A stretch of DNA of 64,000 bases from Paraescarpia echinospica (lineage: Eukaryota; Annelida; Polychaeta; Sabellida; Siboglinidae). This document shows, in pieces, positions 1 to 8,337 of the stretch. The DNA is taken from positions 1,296,823-1,360,822 of the forward strand of contig CM034544.1 of NCBI GenBank assembly GCA_020002185.1, read 5' to 3'. Each line of letters starts with the position of its first letter. The first letter of the stretch is position 1. Both the position numbers and the translations under genes were made by a program. The notes under the pieces were generated by a model, which made no database searches, was not told the DNA's origin, and saw only the letters and a program-made list of their open reading frames with translations.

Positions 1-382
1 AATAACATCCAACAGCACACACTTTGATGTTCCAATAACATCCAACAGCACACCTTTTGATGTTCCAACAACATCCAACAGCACACCTTTTGATGTTCCA
101 ATAACATCCAACAGCACACCCTTTGATGTTACAATAACATCCAACAGCACACCTTTTGATGTTCCAATAACATCCAACAGCACACCTTTTGATGTTCCAA
201 TAACATCCAACAGCACACCCTTTGATGTTACAATAACATCCAACAGCACACCCTTTGATGTTACAATAACATCCAACAGCACACCCTTTGATGTTACAAT
301 AACATCCAACAGCACACTCTTTGATGTTCCAATAACATCCAACAGCACACCCTTTGATGTTACAATAACATCCAACAGCACA
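1..382. repeat. 33-bp minisatellite, left part
   Basis: Tandem 33-bp units (AACAGCACACCCTTTGATGT followed by TCC[AT]ATAACATCC, with variants) run from the window edge to the left end of the Polinton. The same array resumes at 18005, so the Polinton split one array. The unit is 11 codons long, which keeps reading frames open on both strands without meaning that it codes for protein. Confidence 0.95.
377..382. repeat. Target-site duplication AGCACA, left copy
   Basis: AGCACA directly precedes the element end AGTAGTAAGG and is repeated at 18005-18010 directly after the other end. Six-bp duplications are the hallmark of Polinton integrase insertion. Each minisatellite unit also holds AGCACA, but the array reads through as one intact unit once the element and one AGCACA are taken out. 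Confidence 0.85.
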
Positions 383-651
383 AGTAGTAAGGAAGGTTTC
401 GGCGTCACGAGTCATGACCCGAGATCAAAGGATTTTTCGCTTTTTATAAGTAGAATTCCTACGTTTTTTAGCAGTATGTTGCAGTTTTAGGAAAAAATTG
501 ATTGATGGGTTCCCCTAGAAAGAGTGTGTCGACATCTAGTGACTAATCAGGTAATAAATAGGTAATTAATTAGGGTAATTAAGTACTTATTAGTAACAAG
601 CGAGTAGCGCATTCACTAGAGGCAGCACTAGCAATAACTAAAAATAGTAAT
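383..651 (+). repeat. Polinton terminal inverted repeat, left
   Basis: It begins AGTAGTAAGGAAGG and matches the reverse complement of 17734-18004 almost base for base, with scattered substitutions, through ACTAAAAATAGTAAT. It contains a palindromic GTCATGACCCG stretch. Confidence 0.95.
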
Positions 652-884
652 GGTTATGTAATGGTTATGCGGAGTCACGCGCTGATATAGTAATGACGTG
701 GTGGTGGTTATGTAATTGTTATATGGAGTCACGTGCGCTTAAGATTATATAATGGTTAAGCATGTGTGCCGCCATCTAGTGACTGAAAAAGAAAGCATGT
801 CCACCTAGCGACTGAAAAGGACGCGCGCATATAGTGGTTACGCGTGAGGCGCTGCCGTAGTTAGAAGTGTGTCATCGTGTAGAT
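652..884 (+). promoter_or_regulatory. Leader region before the capsid gene array
   Basis: No gene is seen here. The stretch has imperfect repeats of TAATGGTTATG and GGAGTCACG, an E-box CACGTG at 730-735, and a TATA-like TTATATAA at 745-752 about 130 bp before the NADAR start codon. It is the natural place for a promoter driving the rightward array. That role is inferred from position. Confidence 0.4.
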
Positions 885-1337
885 ATGTCGTCGACGACTA
901 TGCGTTTCGGAGAGTTCTTGACGTACCTGTCGAATTACTATCCGTGTAGAATTGCGGCGTACGGACAGTATTTTAAATCCGTCGAGCACGCTTACCAGTT
1001 TAGAAAAGCGATGTTTCACGCGGACGAAGACAGTGCGCAGCACATCAAAGCGGCGTGGTCGGGGTATATAGCGAAGCGACGAGGTTCCCGTATCGAGAAA
1101 ACGAGAACGCGTGCCGAATGGGAGGTCGTTAGAGTCGAGTGTATGAGGAGCCTATTGATGAGTAAGTTCGGCGCGTCGAAAAGGTTGCGAGACGCCCTAT
1201 TGGCTACCGGTGACGCCGAATTGGTGGCGTGGATTCCGTTGAAAGAGGCCTTTTGGGGTTGCGCCTGCGGGTATAAAGACGGTCAGAACAAGCTCGGTGA
1301 ATTGTTGATGGAGGTGCGACGTGCGTATAGGAGATAA
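885..1337 (+). CDS. NADAR domain protein (YbiA-like)
   Basis: This intact 150-residue protein spans a whole NADAR (DUF1768) domain: LSNYYP near the N-terminus, then EHAYQFRKA, a central W..VR..CMRSLLMSKF stretch, LLATGDAELV, and a C-terminal FWGCACGYKDGQNKLGELLM block leading into EVR. The family acts on ADP-ribosyl-type glycosidic bonds. Members include riboflavin-pathway glycosidases and enzymes that remove ADP-ribose from modified guanine in nucleic acid. ATG at 885 is preferred over an upstream in-frame GTG at 867. It is the first gene of the rightward array and ends 37 bp before the ATPase. A role in reversing host ADP-ribosylation of element DNA or RNA is inference. Family assignment is strong. 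Confidence 0.9.
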   Translation: MSSTTMRFGEFLTYLSNYYPCRIAAYGQYFKSVEHAYQFRKAMFHADEDSAQHIKAAWSGYIAKRRGSRIEKTRTRAEWEVVRVECMRSLLMSKFGASKRLRDALLATGDAELVAWIPLKEAFWGCACGYKDGQNKLGELLMEVRRAYRR

Positions 1338-1374
1338 GACTCGTCGTAACGTTGTCCGCGCACCAGTCGTCGAT

Positions 1375-2039
1375 ATGGACGGAAAGTGGAAGCACCCTTT
1401 TACGTGTATAGTGTCCGGTCGTACGGGGTGCGGAATGATTACTTTCGTTGTACGCCTGTTAAAGTTTGCTTCGTGTATGATTTCGCCGCCACTGGAGAAA
1501 ATTCTGTGGTGTTACGGCTAGTGGCAGACCACCTACGACTCTATGGCCGGCGTAGAATTTGTAGACGGTTTGCCGGATCCGTCGCTTCTGGACGCCAAAA
1601 CGAGGACGCTTCTAGTACTCGATGACCTTATGTCGGAGACCAATAATAGCGTCACGACTTTGTTTACTAAAAAAGTCACCACTGCAACGCGTCCGTCGTA
1701 CAGCTTTTGCAGAATCTCTTTCCGAAAGGGAAAGAAAATCGCACAATCAGCCTAAACGCGCAGTATATGGTCCTCTTCAAGAGTCCCCGGGACGCGGGTC
1801 AAGTAGGTCACCTGGCGAAACAGATGTACCCGAGTAGAATCAACTACATGGTGGAGGCGTACGAAGATGCCACGTCGGCCGCCTACGGTTACCTCCTGGT
1901 GGACCTGAAACAGGAAACGCCGGAAACCATGCGCCTGCGTACGGGCATTTTCCCCGACGATCCCATTCAGTACGTCTACGTATCGACGAGACTATCAAAA
2001 AGCGGAGCGCGCCGCGGCCGCCGTCATTCGACAGGATGA
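1375..2039 (+). pseudogene. FtsK/HerA-type genome-packaging ATPase, broken
   Basis: This resembles the A32-like packaging ATPase that pumps Polinton/adintovirus DNA into capsids. The Walker A region reads GRTGCGMI, with Met where the catalytic Lys is expected and Arg in place of the usual Pro. Walker B is LLVLDDLM. The conserved C-terminal block starts SLNAQYMVLFK and ends with HLAKQMYP. Three lesions are visible: an in-frame TAG at 1519-1521, a frameshift in the A6 run near 1669-1674, and the lost Walker lysine. The stop codon overlaps the next gene (ATGA at 2036). The family call is firm; the gene cannot make an active enzyme as written. Confidence 0.9.
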
Positions 2040-2380
2040 CAGATCGCGTGAAGAGGCACATCCTAGCCCTGCAGCTGTTGCGTCGCTACCAGCGGAATAC
2101 GAATCTGAGAAAGGCGGTAATCTCCCACGCGGACGCCGACCTCATCTGTAGTCTGGCCGACTGCGCGTATAACATTCTGCGAGGGAACGTGAAATTGACG
2201 CCTAACAACCAAAAAGTGCTGATAATGTACTGGAACAATTTGCGTAAGTTAGCGTCGAAAAAAGTGCCCATCAAACGGAACAGGGCCGTCCTGCAGACGG
2301 GCTCGGGCGAGTCTCTGACGGCGCTGCTGGCGCCGTTGGAGAGCACCTTTCTGCCCCTCCTCAGGCAGGCTATCGGTTGA
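2036..2380 (+). CDS. Conserved Polinton protein of unknown function (114 aa)
   Basis: This intact, basic, mostly helical protein starts by overlapping the ATPase stop (ATGA) and ends by overlapping the next start (TGATG). Visible blocks are ADADLICSLADCAYNILRGN in the middle and a KRNR-V-L-TGSGESL stretch near the C-terminus, before a hydrophobic tail. A protein with this layout recurs at this place in animal Polintons as far as I can recall. No enzymatic motif is visible. A minor virion or DNA-associated role is plausible from its position among capsid genes but not shown. Confidence 0.75.
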   Translation: MTDRVKRHILALQLLRRYQRNTNLRKAVISHADADLICSLADCAYNILRGNVKLTPNNQKVLIMYWNNLRKLASKKVPIKRNRAVLQTGSGESLTALLAPLESTFLPLLRQAIG

Positions 2381-3036
2381 TGCAGCACGCGAAGAAGATG
2401 GCGCTGGTAGACCCCCGTTTGGTGGAGCGTCTACTTCCGTTACTATCGCAACCGACCACGACCACGTCGCGTGTGATGAATAGCCTGGACAGCGACATGA
2501 AAGCCGTTCTCGAGCGTGCGGATTTATCCGAACACGAAAAGGTGGTGGCGTACAATCAACTGCTGAGTCGTTACAACGCCATGGAGGCGTCTCGCGCGCA
2601 GCAGCCGATGCGCGTGTCCGTAGTGAAGAACGAGTCGCCCGACCAGCCGTCGCCACCGCCGCCCGACCAATTACCGAACGAGACGGAAAGCGAGGTCGTC
2701 AAGAGCGTACCGAAAGTTCTGAAAGAAAAGGCCCGCCTCCTGTTGTCGCGACTGAAAGCCGACCCGCTGATTCGCTGGAACGATCGAGCGGAGCTCATGT
2801 ACGACGGTGTGCTTATCGCCGGAAGCAACATGGTGGATCTGGTGAACGATCTCATGCGAAAGAGGAAGAAGAGCCCCGCGCCAGTTGGCTGGGAAGTGTT
2901 CGGGGACCATATAAAGCGGCTGAAAGTGCCTATGGAGCTCGTCGGCAACCCCCAGCGTAGGGCGTATATAAAGCGCGCGCAGAAGCGAAAGGGCCGCACT
3001 CGGTCCGTCCAGCGCATGCCGTGGTCCAGCTTTTAG
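2380..3036 (+). CDS. Conserved Polinton protein of unknown function (218 aa)
   Basis: The protein is intact. The ATG at 2380 overlaps the previous stop; a TTG just before it is less likely. The N-terminal part has short helical segments (MKAVLERADLSEHEKVVAYN). A Pro-rich linker with runs of prolines follows near residue 90. The C-terminal half contains KARLLLSRLKADPLIRWNDR, a GSNMVDLVNDLMRKRK block, GWEVFGDHIKRL and a basic tail. The C-terminal layout matches a protein common in animal Polintons in my recollection. Function is unknown. It is probably structural or DNA-associated given its neighbours and basic C-terminus. Confidence 0.75.
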   Translation: MQHAKKMALVDPRLVERLLPLLSQPTTTTSRVMNSLDSDMKAVLERADLSEHEKVVAYNQLLSRYNAMEASRAQQPMRVSVVKNESPDQPSPPPPDQLPNETESEVVKSVPKVLKEKARLLLSRLKADPLIRWNDRAELMYDGVLIAGSNMVDLVNDLMRKRKKSPAPVGWEVFGDHIKRLKVPMELVGNPQRRAYIKRAQKRKGRTRSVQRMPWSSF

Positions 3037-3049
3037 CGCCCCGTAGAGG

Positions 3050-3223
3050 ATGTCCGCCCGAAGATCAGTACTCGTCGTCGTCGTCGCCGTCGTAATCGCG
3101 GCGGTCATCGTCGCCGCCCTCTTGTTCGCCGTATCATCGTCGTCGCCGCACGATCCATGGCGGTGGTGTCCTGGCGGACTCGTGGTGCGAAACGAAAGCG
3201 CCAACAACGCGACGGCCGACTGA
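3050..3223 (+). CDS. Tiny single-pass membrane protein (57 aa)
   Basis: ATG at 3050 opens a 57-codon frame ending at TGA 3221. A short basic N-terminus (SARRS) precedes a stretch of about 22 Val/Ala/Ile/Leu residues that would span a membrane. After that come DPWRWCPGGLVV and a polar tail with two NxS/T-type sites (NES and NAT). It starts 14 bp after the previous stop and overlaps the integrase start by 67 bp in another frame. Compact overlap and a coherent membrane topology favour a real gene. The family is not recognised. Confidence 0.55.
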   Translation: MSARRSVLVVVVAVVIAAVIVAALLFAVSSSSPHDPWRWCPGGLVVRNESANNATAD

Positions 3224-4274
3224 AGCGCGCCTACTTCGACCCGAAACGGGTGGGGAGTTACGGCGGCGTCGACGCCTTGCACCGGGCGTCCGCGCTGCCC
3301 AAGCCGATCGTCGGGCGGTGGCTATCGGAGCAGGACGCCTATACGCTTCACAAGCCGGTCAGGCGCCGTTTTAAGCGACGTCGCTTTATCGTGGGCGGTC
3401 GAAACCAGCAGTGGCAAGCCGATCTCGTCGACGTCGCTAAACTTAAAAAGCACAACGACGGCATAGCGTTCATATTGACGGTCATCGACGTCTTCTCGAA
3501 ACGGGCGTGGTGCGTCCCGTTGAAGAGCAAATCCGGTCCGGCGCTCGTCGCGGCCTTCGAGGGCTTGCTGTCGTCGCCGCCGCACGTCCTGCAGACCGAC
3601 AAGGGGACGGAGTTTCTCAACAGGCCCCTTCAGACGCTTTTGAGGGCGCGCGGCGTCCACCATTTCGTGACGCACAACGAGGAGACCAAAGCGAGCGTCG
3701 TTGAGCGATTCAATCGTACGCTGAAGACGTGCATGTGGAGGTACTTCACGAAGCATCAGACGCTGAGGTACGTGGAGCCGTTGCAGGACTTCGTGCGGTC
3801 GTACAACAACGCCTACCATCGAAGCATCGGTAGGACGCCGGCGAGCGTCGACGCGTCGAATCAGGAGAGCGTGTGGCAGCGGCTGTACGGCGGCGGAGGG
3901 TGTAAAAAAAAGACAAGCCGAAACTGCGAGCGGGGGACCGCGTACGCATCAGCAAGGCGAAGGGACGCTTCAAGAAGGGGTACATGGCTAACTGGAGCGA
4001 AGAGCTCTTCACCGTCGTAGAATCGCACCCGACCGACCCTCCCGTTTACCGACTGATGGACGACGCCGGCACGATACTGGACGGCACCTTCTACGAGCCG
4101 GAGCTACAAAATGTGATCGTCTCGAAGGATAAACTATATCGGGTGGAGGCCGTTCTACGGAGACGTCGTCGACGACGCGGTAAGGGCGAAGAGGTGTTCG
4201 TCAAATGGTCCGGCTATCCGGCCTCATTCAATAGCTGGATCGACGCCAAGGCGCTCGTGGACTATAACGGCTGA
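3157..4274 (+). pseudogene. Polinton integrase (DDE) with C-terminal chromodomain, one frameshift
   Basis: This is a retroviral-type integrase that would insert the linear element and make 6-bp duplications. The N-terminal segment has YFDPKRVGSYGGVDALHRA. The core triad is Asp89 (WQADLVDV), Asp148 (LQTDKGTEF) and Glu183 (VVERFNRTLK); the last two are 35 residues apart, as expected. A frameshift sits in the A8 run near 3903-3910. The other frame then carries the basic post-core region and a chromodomain (VFVKWSGYPASFNSWIDA) up to 4274. ATG 3157 is the first good start and overlaps the upstream membrane gene. The single homopolymer indel could be decay or a sequencing error. Confidence 0.93.
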
Positions 4275-4705
4275 TGACGACGCGTTGTTGGACGGAATAC
4301 GCAGAACGCTGGAGACTTTCTTCCTACAACCGCCGCCGCTACGGTTGTCGATGCGACCGATGCTATCGACGTCGACCGCAACGTCGGCGAACTCGTTCTA
4401 TGGTGTATCTGCGTGACTTAGAATGGATGACGACGACGCGTTGGATGCGCCTCGCGGGGTGCTTGCGACTGCACGAGGCGGGATTGTGCAACGGCTTTTC
4501 GTTTTTTATTAGCGGACCGTGCTGTATTAGTAGACTGCAGATGAGAAGAAGGCCGCGACAAGTTCGCGCCGCTACCCGACGGCCCCACGCCCGTCGGCGA
4601 ACTCGATCTATGGTGTGCCTGCGCGATAAAGGAAGGACGCCGTAGCGTCGGACGGCAGTCGCACGATGTGCACCGTCGAGACGACAGCAGCAGCAGCAGC
4701 AGCCA
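4275..4705 (+). other. Decayed duplicated small gene with an LWCxC motif
   Basis: Two related pieces lie 210 bp apart in the same orientation. Each has GTCGGCGAACTCG encoding VGEL followed by LWC and CxC-type residues (4383-4421, closed by TAG; and 4593-about 4680, continuing with AIKEGRRSVGRQSHDVH and a Ser run). A second similarity, DDDAL, occurs near 4278 and at 4423. The best surviving stretch, from about 4548 onward, begins EEGRDKFAPLPDG. This looks like a tandemly duplicated small cysteine protein gene that has broken down. No family is recognised. Confidence 0.45.
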
Positions 4706-5026
4706 ATGCAACCGCCGAATACCGCCGTCGGCTCAAGCGCGTTTGTCGGAGCGCCCGCCGTCGACTCGTGCGTCTCTGTGGATGCTCCCGATGCCGGCGA
4801 CACCTCCTCCGTCACGAGCGTTCCGTGGCGTCTCTGCGGTAACGAATGCCCTAAGGCCGAGATCGTCTTCCTGTGCCAAATCGTCGTCCTGTACACGGTG
4901 ATCGTCGTCAGTATATACAATCTAACGCTCGGCACGGGCGACTCCAACCTGTGGACGGCGCTGCTGAGTAGTTGCCTCGGCTACCTACTTCCGAGTCCGT
5001 CTATGAGGCGCGATGGCATCGTCTGA
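4706..5026 (+). CDS. Small membrane protein conserved in Polintons (106 aa)
   Basis: This intact frame has a low-complexity N-terminal half. NECPKAEIVFLCQIVVLYTV then leads into a hydrophobic helix, and a second apolar stretch (LWTALLSSCLGYLLP) lies near the end. The C-terminal pattern, two membrane segments ending in GYLLPSPS, recurs in animal Polintons and adintoviruses as far as I recall. It overlaps the next gene by 14 bp. A virion or virus-factory membrane role is guessed from topology only. Confidence 0.7.
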   Translation: MQPPNTAVGSSAFVGAPAVDSCVSVDAPDAGDTSSVTSVPWRLCGNECPKAEIVFLCQIVVLYTVIVVSIYNLTLGTGDSNLWTALLSSCLGYLLPSPSMRRDGIV

Positions 5027-5840
5027 CTTTTACGTGACGTTGCCGAGCAACGCGTCTATGAAGACGCCCCCCGAAAACACGTTGACGCACTACACGACGA
5101 ATCTGCCGCAACGCGTCGACCTGTCGGGGCGGTGGGAATGCGGGCTGGTGTCGCTACAGTACACGCATAGCTGGTACAAAGTGAGACCGGAGGACGCCTA
5201 CGTCTTCGTGGCTTGCGAGACGGGCGAGGAGGGCGTTTACACCACTGGGTACGGGCGTAAAATTGCCCGGCAGCCCAACATCCCGTACGGCTTTTACAAC
5301 AGCGCCTACGAGCTGATGCACAAAATCTACGCGGCGCTGACGAAACTGAGCACCGACACGGTCAAGGCGCGGATGGAGTACAGTCCCGTTTCTAATCGGA
5401 TGACGTTGCGTCTATCGCCGGCCGTCGAATTTAACGTGCCGCCGAAGGGGCGCCTGAAACATATACTAGGCTTCGAGTCGAGCTATATCGCGAGCTACGG
5501 GGTGCCCGCCGACGGCGGCGGCCTGCCCCCGGGGTATTTGTTCGAGTTCGAGGCGAGCCACCCGGTGGACCTGAACGGCGGCGTCGACACCATGTTCATG
5601 TACACGGACATCGTGGAGTCGCGCATCGTCGGCGACGTATTCGCCCCCCTCCCCCGAGCCGTGCCCGCCTACGGTTCGAAAGGGAACGTCGTATCGAACG
5701 TCTTCGACCGCGTCCAATACGCGCCGCTCCTTCGTCGCCAATTCGAGTCGATCGAGATAGATATAAGAGACGACCTCGGTCAGCCGATACCATTCGAGCA
5801 CGGAAAAGTCGTGACGACGCTTCACGTCAGAAGCTGCTAG
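5013..5840 (+). CDS. Penton-like minor capsid protein
   Basis: This intact 275-residue protein opens SDFYVTLPSNASMKTPPENT and continues with LPQRVDLSGRWECGLVSLQY. That opening is typical of the single jelly-roll minor capsid (penton) protein of Polintons and adintoviruses, which forms the vertices of the particle. The rest is rich in beta-strand-like alternation and ends with FEHGKVVTTLHV. It lies between a small membrane protein and the pX-like gene, just upstream of the major capsid gene, in the usual order. It is the longest undamaged gene of the element. The family match is solid. The exact penton label rests on memory of family annotation rather than a structure comparison. Confidence 0.75.
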   Translation: MASSDFYVTLPSNASMKTPPENTLTHYTTNLPQRVDLSGRWECGLVSLQYTHSWYKVRPEDAYVFVACETGEEGVYTTGYGRKIARQPNIPYGFYNSAYELMHKIYAALTKLSTDTVKARMEYSPVSNRMTLRLSPAVEFNVPPKGRLKHILGFESSYIASYGVPADGGGLPPGYLFEFEASHPVDLNGGVDTMFMYTDIVESRIVGDVFAPLPRAVPAYGSKGNVVSNVFDRVQYAPLLRRQFESIEIDIRDDLGQPIPFEHGKVVTTLHVRSC

Positions 5841-5857
5841 TCGAAACTGTTCTGACG

Positions 5858-6270
5858 ATGACGCGAAGCATGTACGAGGACTACTACACGCGGCAGGTCG
5901 GCGGTGGCCTGCCGGTGTTCGTCGGCGCGCGATCGCAGCGGGTCCATGGTCTGGGTAATCTCTTCGGCAGCCTGTTTCGAAGCGCCATGCCGCTCATCAA
6001 GAGAGGGGACGTGGCGCTGGGCAAGCGCGCTCTCAAGACGGGCGTGCTCGTGGCGCAGGACGTCGCCGGCGGCAATTTGAAACAGGCGGTAAAGCGACGC
6101 GCGAAGGAGGCGGGCGCCGACCTTCTAGAAGGGCTGTTGAATTCTCCCCCGCCGCCGCGCTGAAAAAGCGACGACGCATAAAACCGCCCGGCAAGCCGGC
6201 GACGACCAGTAAGAGGAGGCGCCGTCGAAAGAAGCAGACGTCGAGCGGCGACGTATTCCCCGCGAAGTAG
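5858..6270 (+). pseudogene. pX/pVI-like basic virion protein, frameshifted near the C-terminus
   Basis: The N-terminal part reads GGGLPVFVGARSQRVHGLGN, then an amphipathic GSLFRSAMPLIKRGDVALGK segment and an Ala/Lys-rich region. This matches the adenovirus pX/pVI-like minor core protein of Polintons, thought to act on DNA or membranes during entry. The first frame stops at 6161-6163. The very basic tail (KKRRRIKPP through DVFPAK) continues in another frame to TAG 6268-6270. The shift lies near the C5 run at about 6145-6149. It sits between the penton-like and major capsid genes. Confidence 0.75.
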
Positions 6271-6271
6271 G

Positions 6272-7576
6272 ATGGCGTTCGTGCATCGACAGTCGTGCGA
6301 GGGCGTAAAGAGCGAACTGGACCTGTTCAGCGTTCCGACGACGCAGTCGAGCATCGAGAGCGGTCAGGCGATCGATCACCAGCCGCTGACGGCCCTCGAC
6401 GCTGGCGGCCCTATCGAGTTTCTCATTCCGGGCTCCGGAGACGACTATCTGGACCTGTCGACCGCTAGACTGTACGTGCGCGCCGAGGTGGTGCAGGGGG
6501 ACGGCACCAATCTCGCGAACGACAGCGTCGTCGCGCCCGTCAACAATTTCCTGCATTCTATGTTCATTCAGGTCGACGTGACGCTGAACGGTACGCTCGT
6601 GACGTCGTCGACCAATACGTACCCGTACCGGGCCTACATCGAGACCCTGCTCAGATACGGGTCCGACGCCAAAAAGTTGCAGCTCGAGGCCGACCTGTGG
6701 TGCAAGGACACCGCCGGGCGCATGGAGACGACCAACAACAACAACAACGGCGGGTACGCGCATCGGCACGGGTTCATACACGGCAGCAGCGAGTTCGACA
6801 TGATGGGAAGCCTGCACATCGACGTGCTCATGCAAAACCGGTACCTACTGAACGACGTCGACTTAAAGATGCGACTGGTGCGAAACAAGGACGCCTTTGC
6901 GTTCCTAGGCGACGTCGCCGATCCGGGGTTCAAGATCGTCCTGCTGGAGGCCTACCTGCAGGTGCGCAAGGCCACGTTGAACCCGGCCGTCCAGCTCGGT
7001 CACATCAAGGCGCTGACGCAGGGAACGGCCAAGTATCCGATGCGCCGCGTCGACTGCAAGGTGTTCTCGATACCGTAGGGCAAGACGACGCACACGCACG
7101 AGAACGTCTATCTGGGCATGCTCCCGAGTTGCGTGTTCATGTGCCTGATCGACAACGACGCCTACAAAGGGGCCTACGATAAAAACCCGTTCAACGCGAA
7201 GCACAACGACATAAACTTCCTCTCCCTCTACGTCGACGGACGCCAGGAGCCGAGCAAGCCGCTGCATCCAGACTTCGCGCATCGGCGCTACATCCGAAGC
7301 TACATGAACCTGTTCGCTGCGGCGGGGAAGGCGTACGAGGACGAGGGGTTCGACGTGACGCGCGCCGAATTCGGCGACGGCTACTCCGTCTTCGGCATCG
7401 ACCTGTCGCCCGACTGCTGCGACGGCGAACACTTCAACGTCGTGCGTAAGGGGAACCTGCGCGCCGAGATCCTCTTCGCCCTGGCGCTCGCCCGGACGGT
7501 GAACGTCGTCGTGTACGGGGAGTTCGAGACGGTGCTCGAAATCGACAAGAACCGGAACGTCGTGTACGACTGCTGA
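6272..7576 (+). pseudogene. Major capsid protein (double jelly-roll), one in-frame amber stop
   Basis: The 434-codon gene has the Polinton capsid signature often annotated in animal genomes as F54H12.2-like: SELDLFSVPTTQSSIE near the start, then PIEFLIPGSGDDYLDLS and STNTYPYRAYIETLL, with a C-terminal half containing GFDVTRAEFGDGYSVFGIDL. The product would form the hexameric capsomers of the particle. A single TAG at 7076-7078 interrupts an otherwise open frame, and both halves are in the same phase. It lies two bases after the pX-like tail and one base before the protease start. Confidence 0.93.
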
Positions 7577-7577
7577 G

Positions 7578-8027
7578 ATGGACACGTTTCAGCTGATACG
7601 TCGCCTGGCGGTCGACTCGTACACTAAAAACATCGTCGTAGGCGTCGTGCCTAAAGACGAGCTGCCGGGACGGCGGCTCACCGCCTACCCGACGGCGTTC
7701 GTGTGCATCACCGACGACGGGGACGAACCGGGGGAGCACTGGGTGGCCGTCTACGTGGACGCCGACCGGCGAGGCGAGAACTTCGATTAGTACGGCCGGC
7801 CGCCGCGGCACGCCGACTTCCGCGCCTTCCTGCGCCGCAACTGCGACTCGTGGACGTACAACGACAAGAGACTGCAGAGCGTCGTATCTAACGTGTGCGG
7901 ACAATATTGCGTCGCCTACCTGCTCTTACGATGCCGCGGAATGCCGTTAAGCGGCTTCCAGTGCCTGTTCGGCCCCGATAGGGTGGCCAACGACTGTCTC
8001 GTATTCGACTGGCTAAAGCCGCATTGA
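7578..8027 (+). pseudogene. Adenain-like cysteine protease, one in-frame amber stop
   Basis: The 149-codon frame carries the adenovirus-type maturation protease layout: catalytic His in EHWVAVY (His54), an acidic ENFD with Asp70, then the Cys motif VCGQYC (Cys107-Cys111). A TAG replaces codon 71 (7788-7790), directly after the conserved Asp, where a Ser would fit. A single base change in TCG would explain it. Such proteases cleave precapsid proteins during assembly. It is the last gene of the rightward array. Part of its 3' end is duplicated downstream at 8164-8278. Confidence 0.9.
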
Positions 8028-8163
8028 ACGCTGCTTATTATCGCTTGCTATTATTATTATTAGACGACCGAGTATCCGAACCGACTTTGTCGGACCCGCC
8101 GGTCGCGGGCTCCTCGCCGCGCTAGGCAGGCAAGACCGAAGTAGTGAGGTTGTTGTTGTTGTA
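8028..8163 (+). other. Protease 3' flank, short spacer
   Basis: No gene is seen. The spacer contains TTATTATTATTA and TTGTTGTTGTTG tracts and the word AAGACCGAAGTAGT, which returns after the duplicated protease piece near 8281. Confidence 0.5.
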
Positions 8164-8295
8164 GTGTGCGGACAATATTGCGTCGCTCTTACGATGCCGC
8201 CGCTAAGCGGCTTCCAGTGCCTGTTCGGCCCCCGATAGGGTGGCCTGCCTAAAACCGCATTGAACGCTGCTTATTATTACAAGACCGAAGTAGTA
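8164..8295 (+). repeat. Shrunken copy of the protease 3' end
   Basis: From GTGTGCGGACAATATTGCGT onward this repeats 7895-8040, including the Cys-motif codons, the GGCTTCCAGTGCCTGTTCGG stretch and the stop region, but with several short internal deletions. AAGACCGAAGTAGT follows both copies. It is a tandem duplication of the gene end and flank that lost bases afterwards. Confidence 0.85.
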
Positions 8296-8301
8296 AATAA
8301 A
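8296..8301 (+). terminator. Poly(A) signal for the rightward array
   Basis: AATAAA lies about 270 bp after the protease stop, at the end of the duplicated flank. It is the first such signal after the capsid genes, and the partner signal for the opposite strand is only about 30 bp away. Confidence 0.6.
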
Positions 8302-8331
8302 ACGATGAAAACTGTACCGAGTGTTCACATT

Positions 8332-8337
8332 TTTATT
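8332..8337 (-). terminator. Poly(A) signal for the leftward polymerase gene
   Basis: TTTATT on the plus strand reads AATAAA on the minus strand, about 140 bp beyond the polymerase stop. Together with 8296-8301 it defines a compact convergent transcription end. Confidence 0.55.

Noticed and set aside
3507..3820. Alternative frames over the integrase core
   Set aside because: They overlap the DDE catalytic core, and their composition is that of shifted Arg-rich shadows.
1519..7790. Programmed UAG readthrough in capsid genes
   Set aside because: Frameshifts, other stop types in the polymerase and the lost Walker lysine point to decay; kept only as a low-interest finding.
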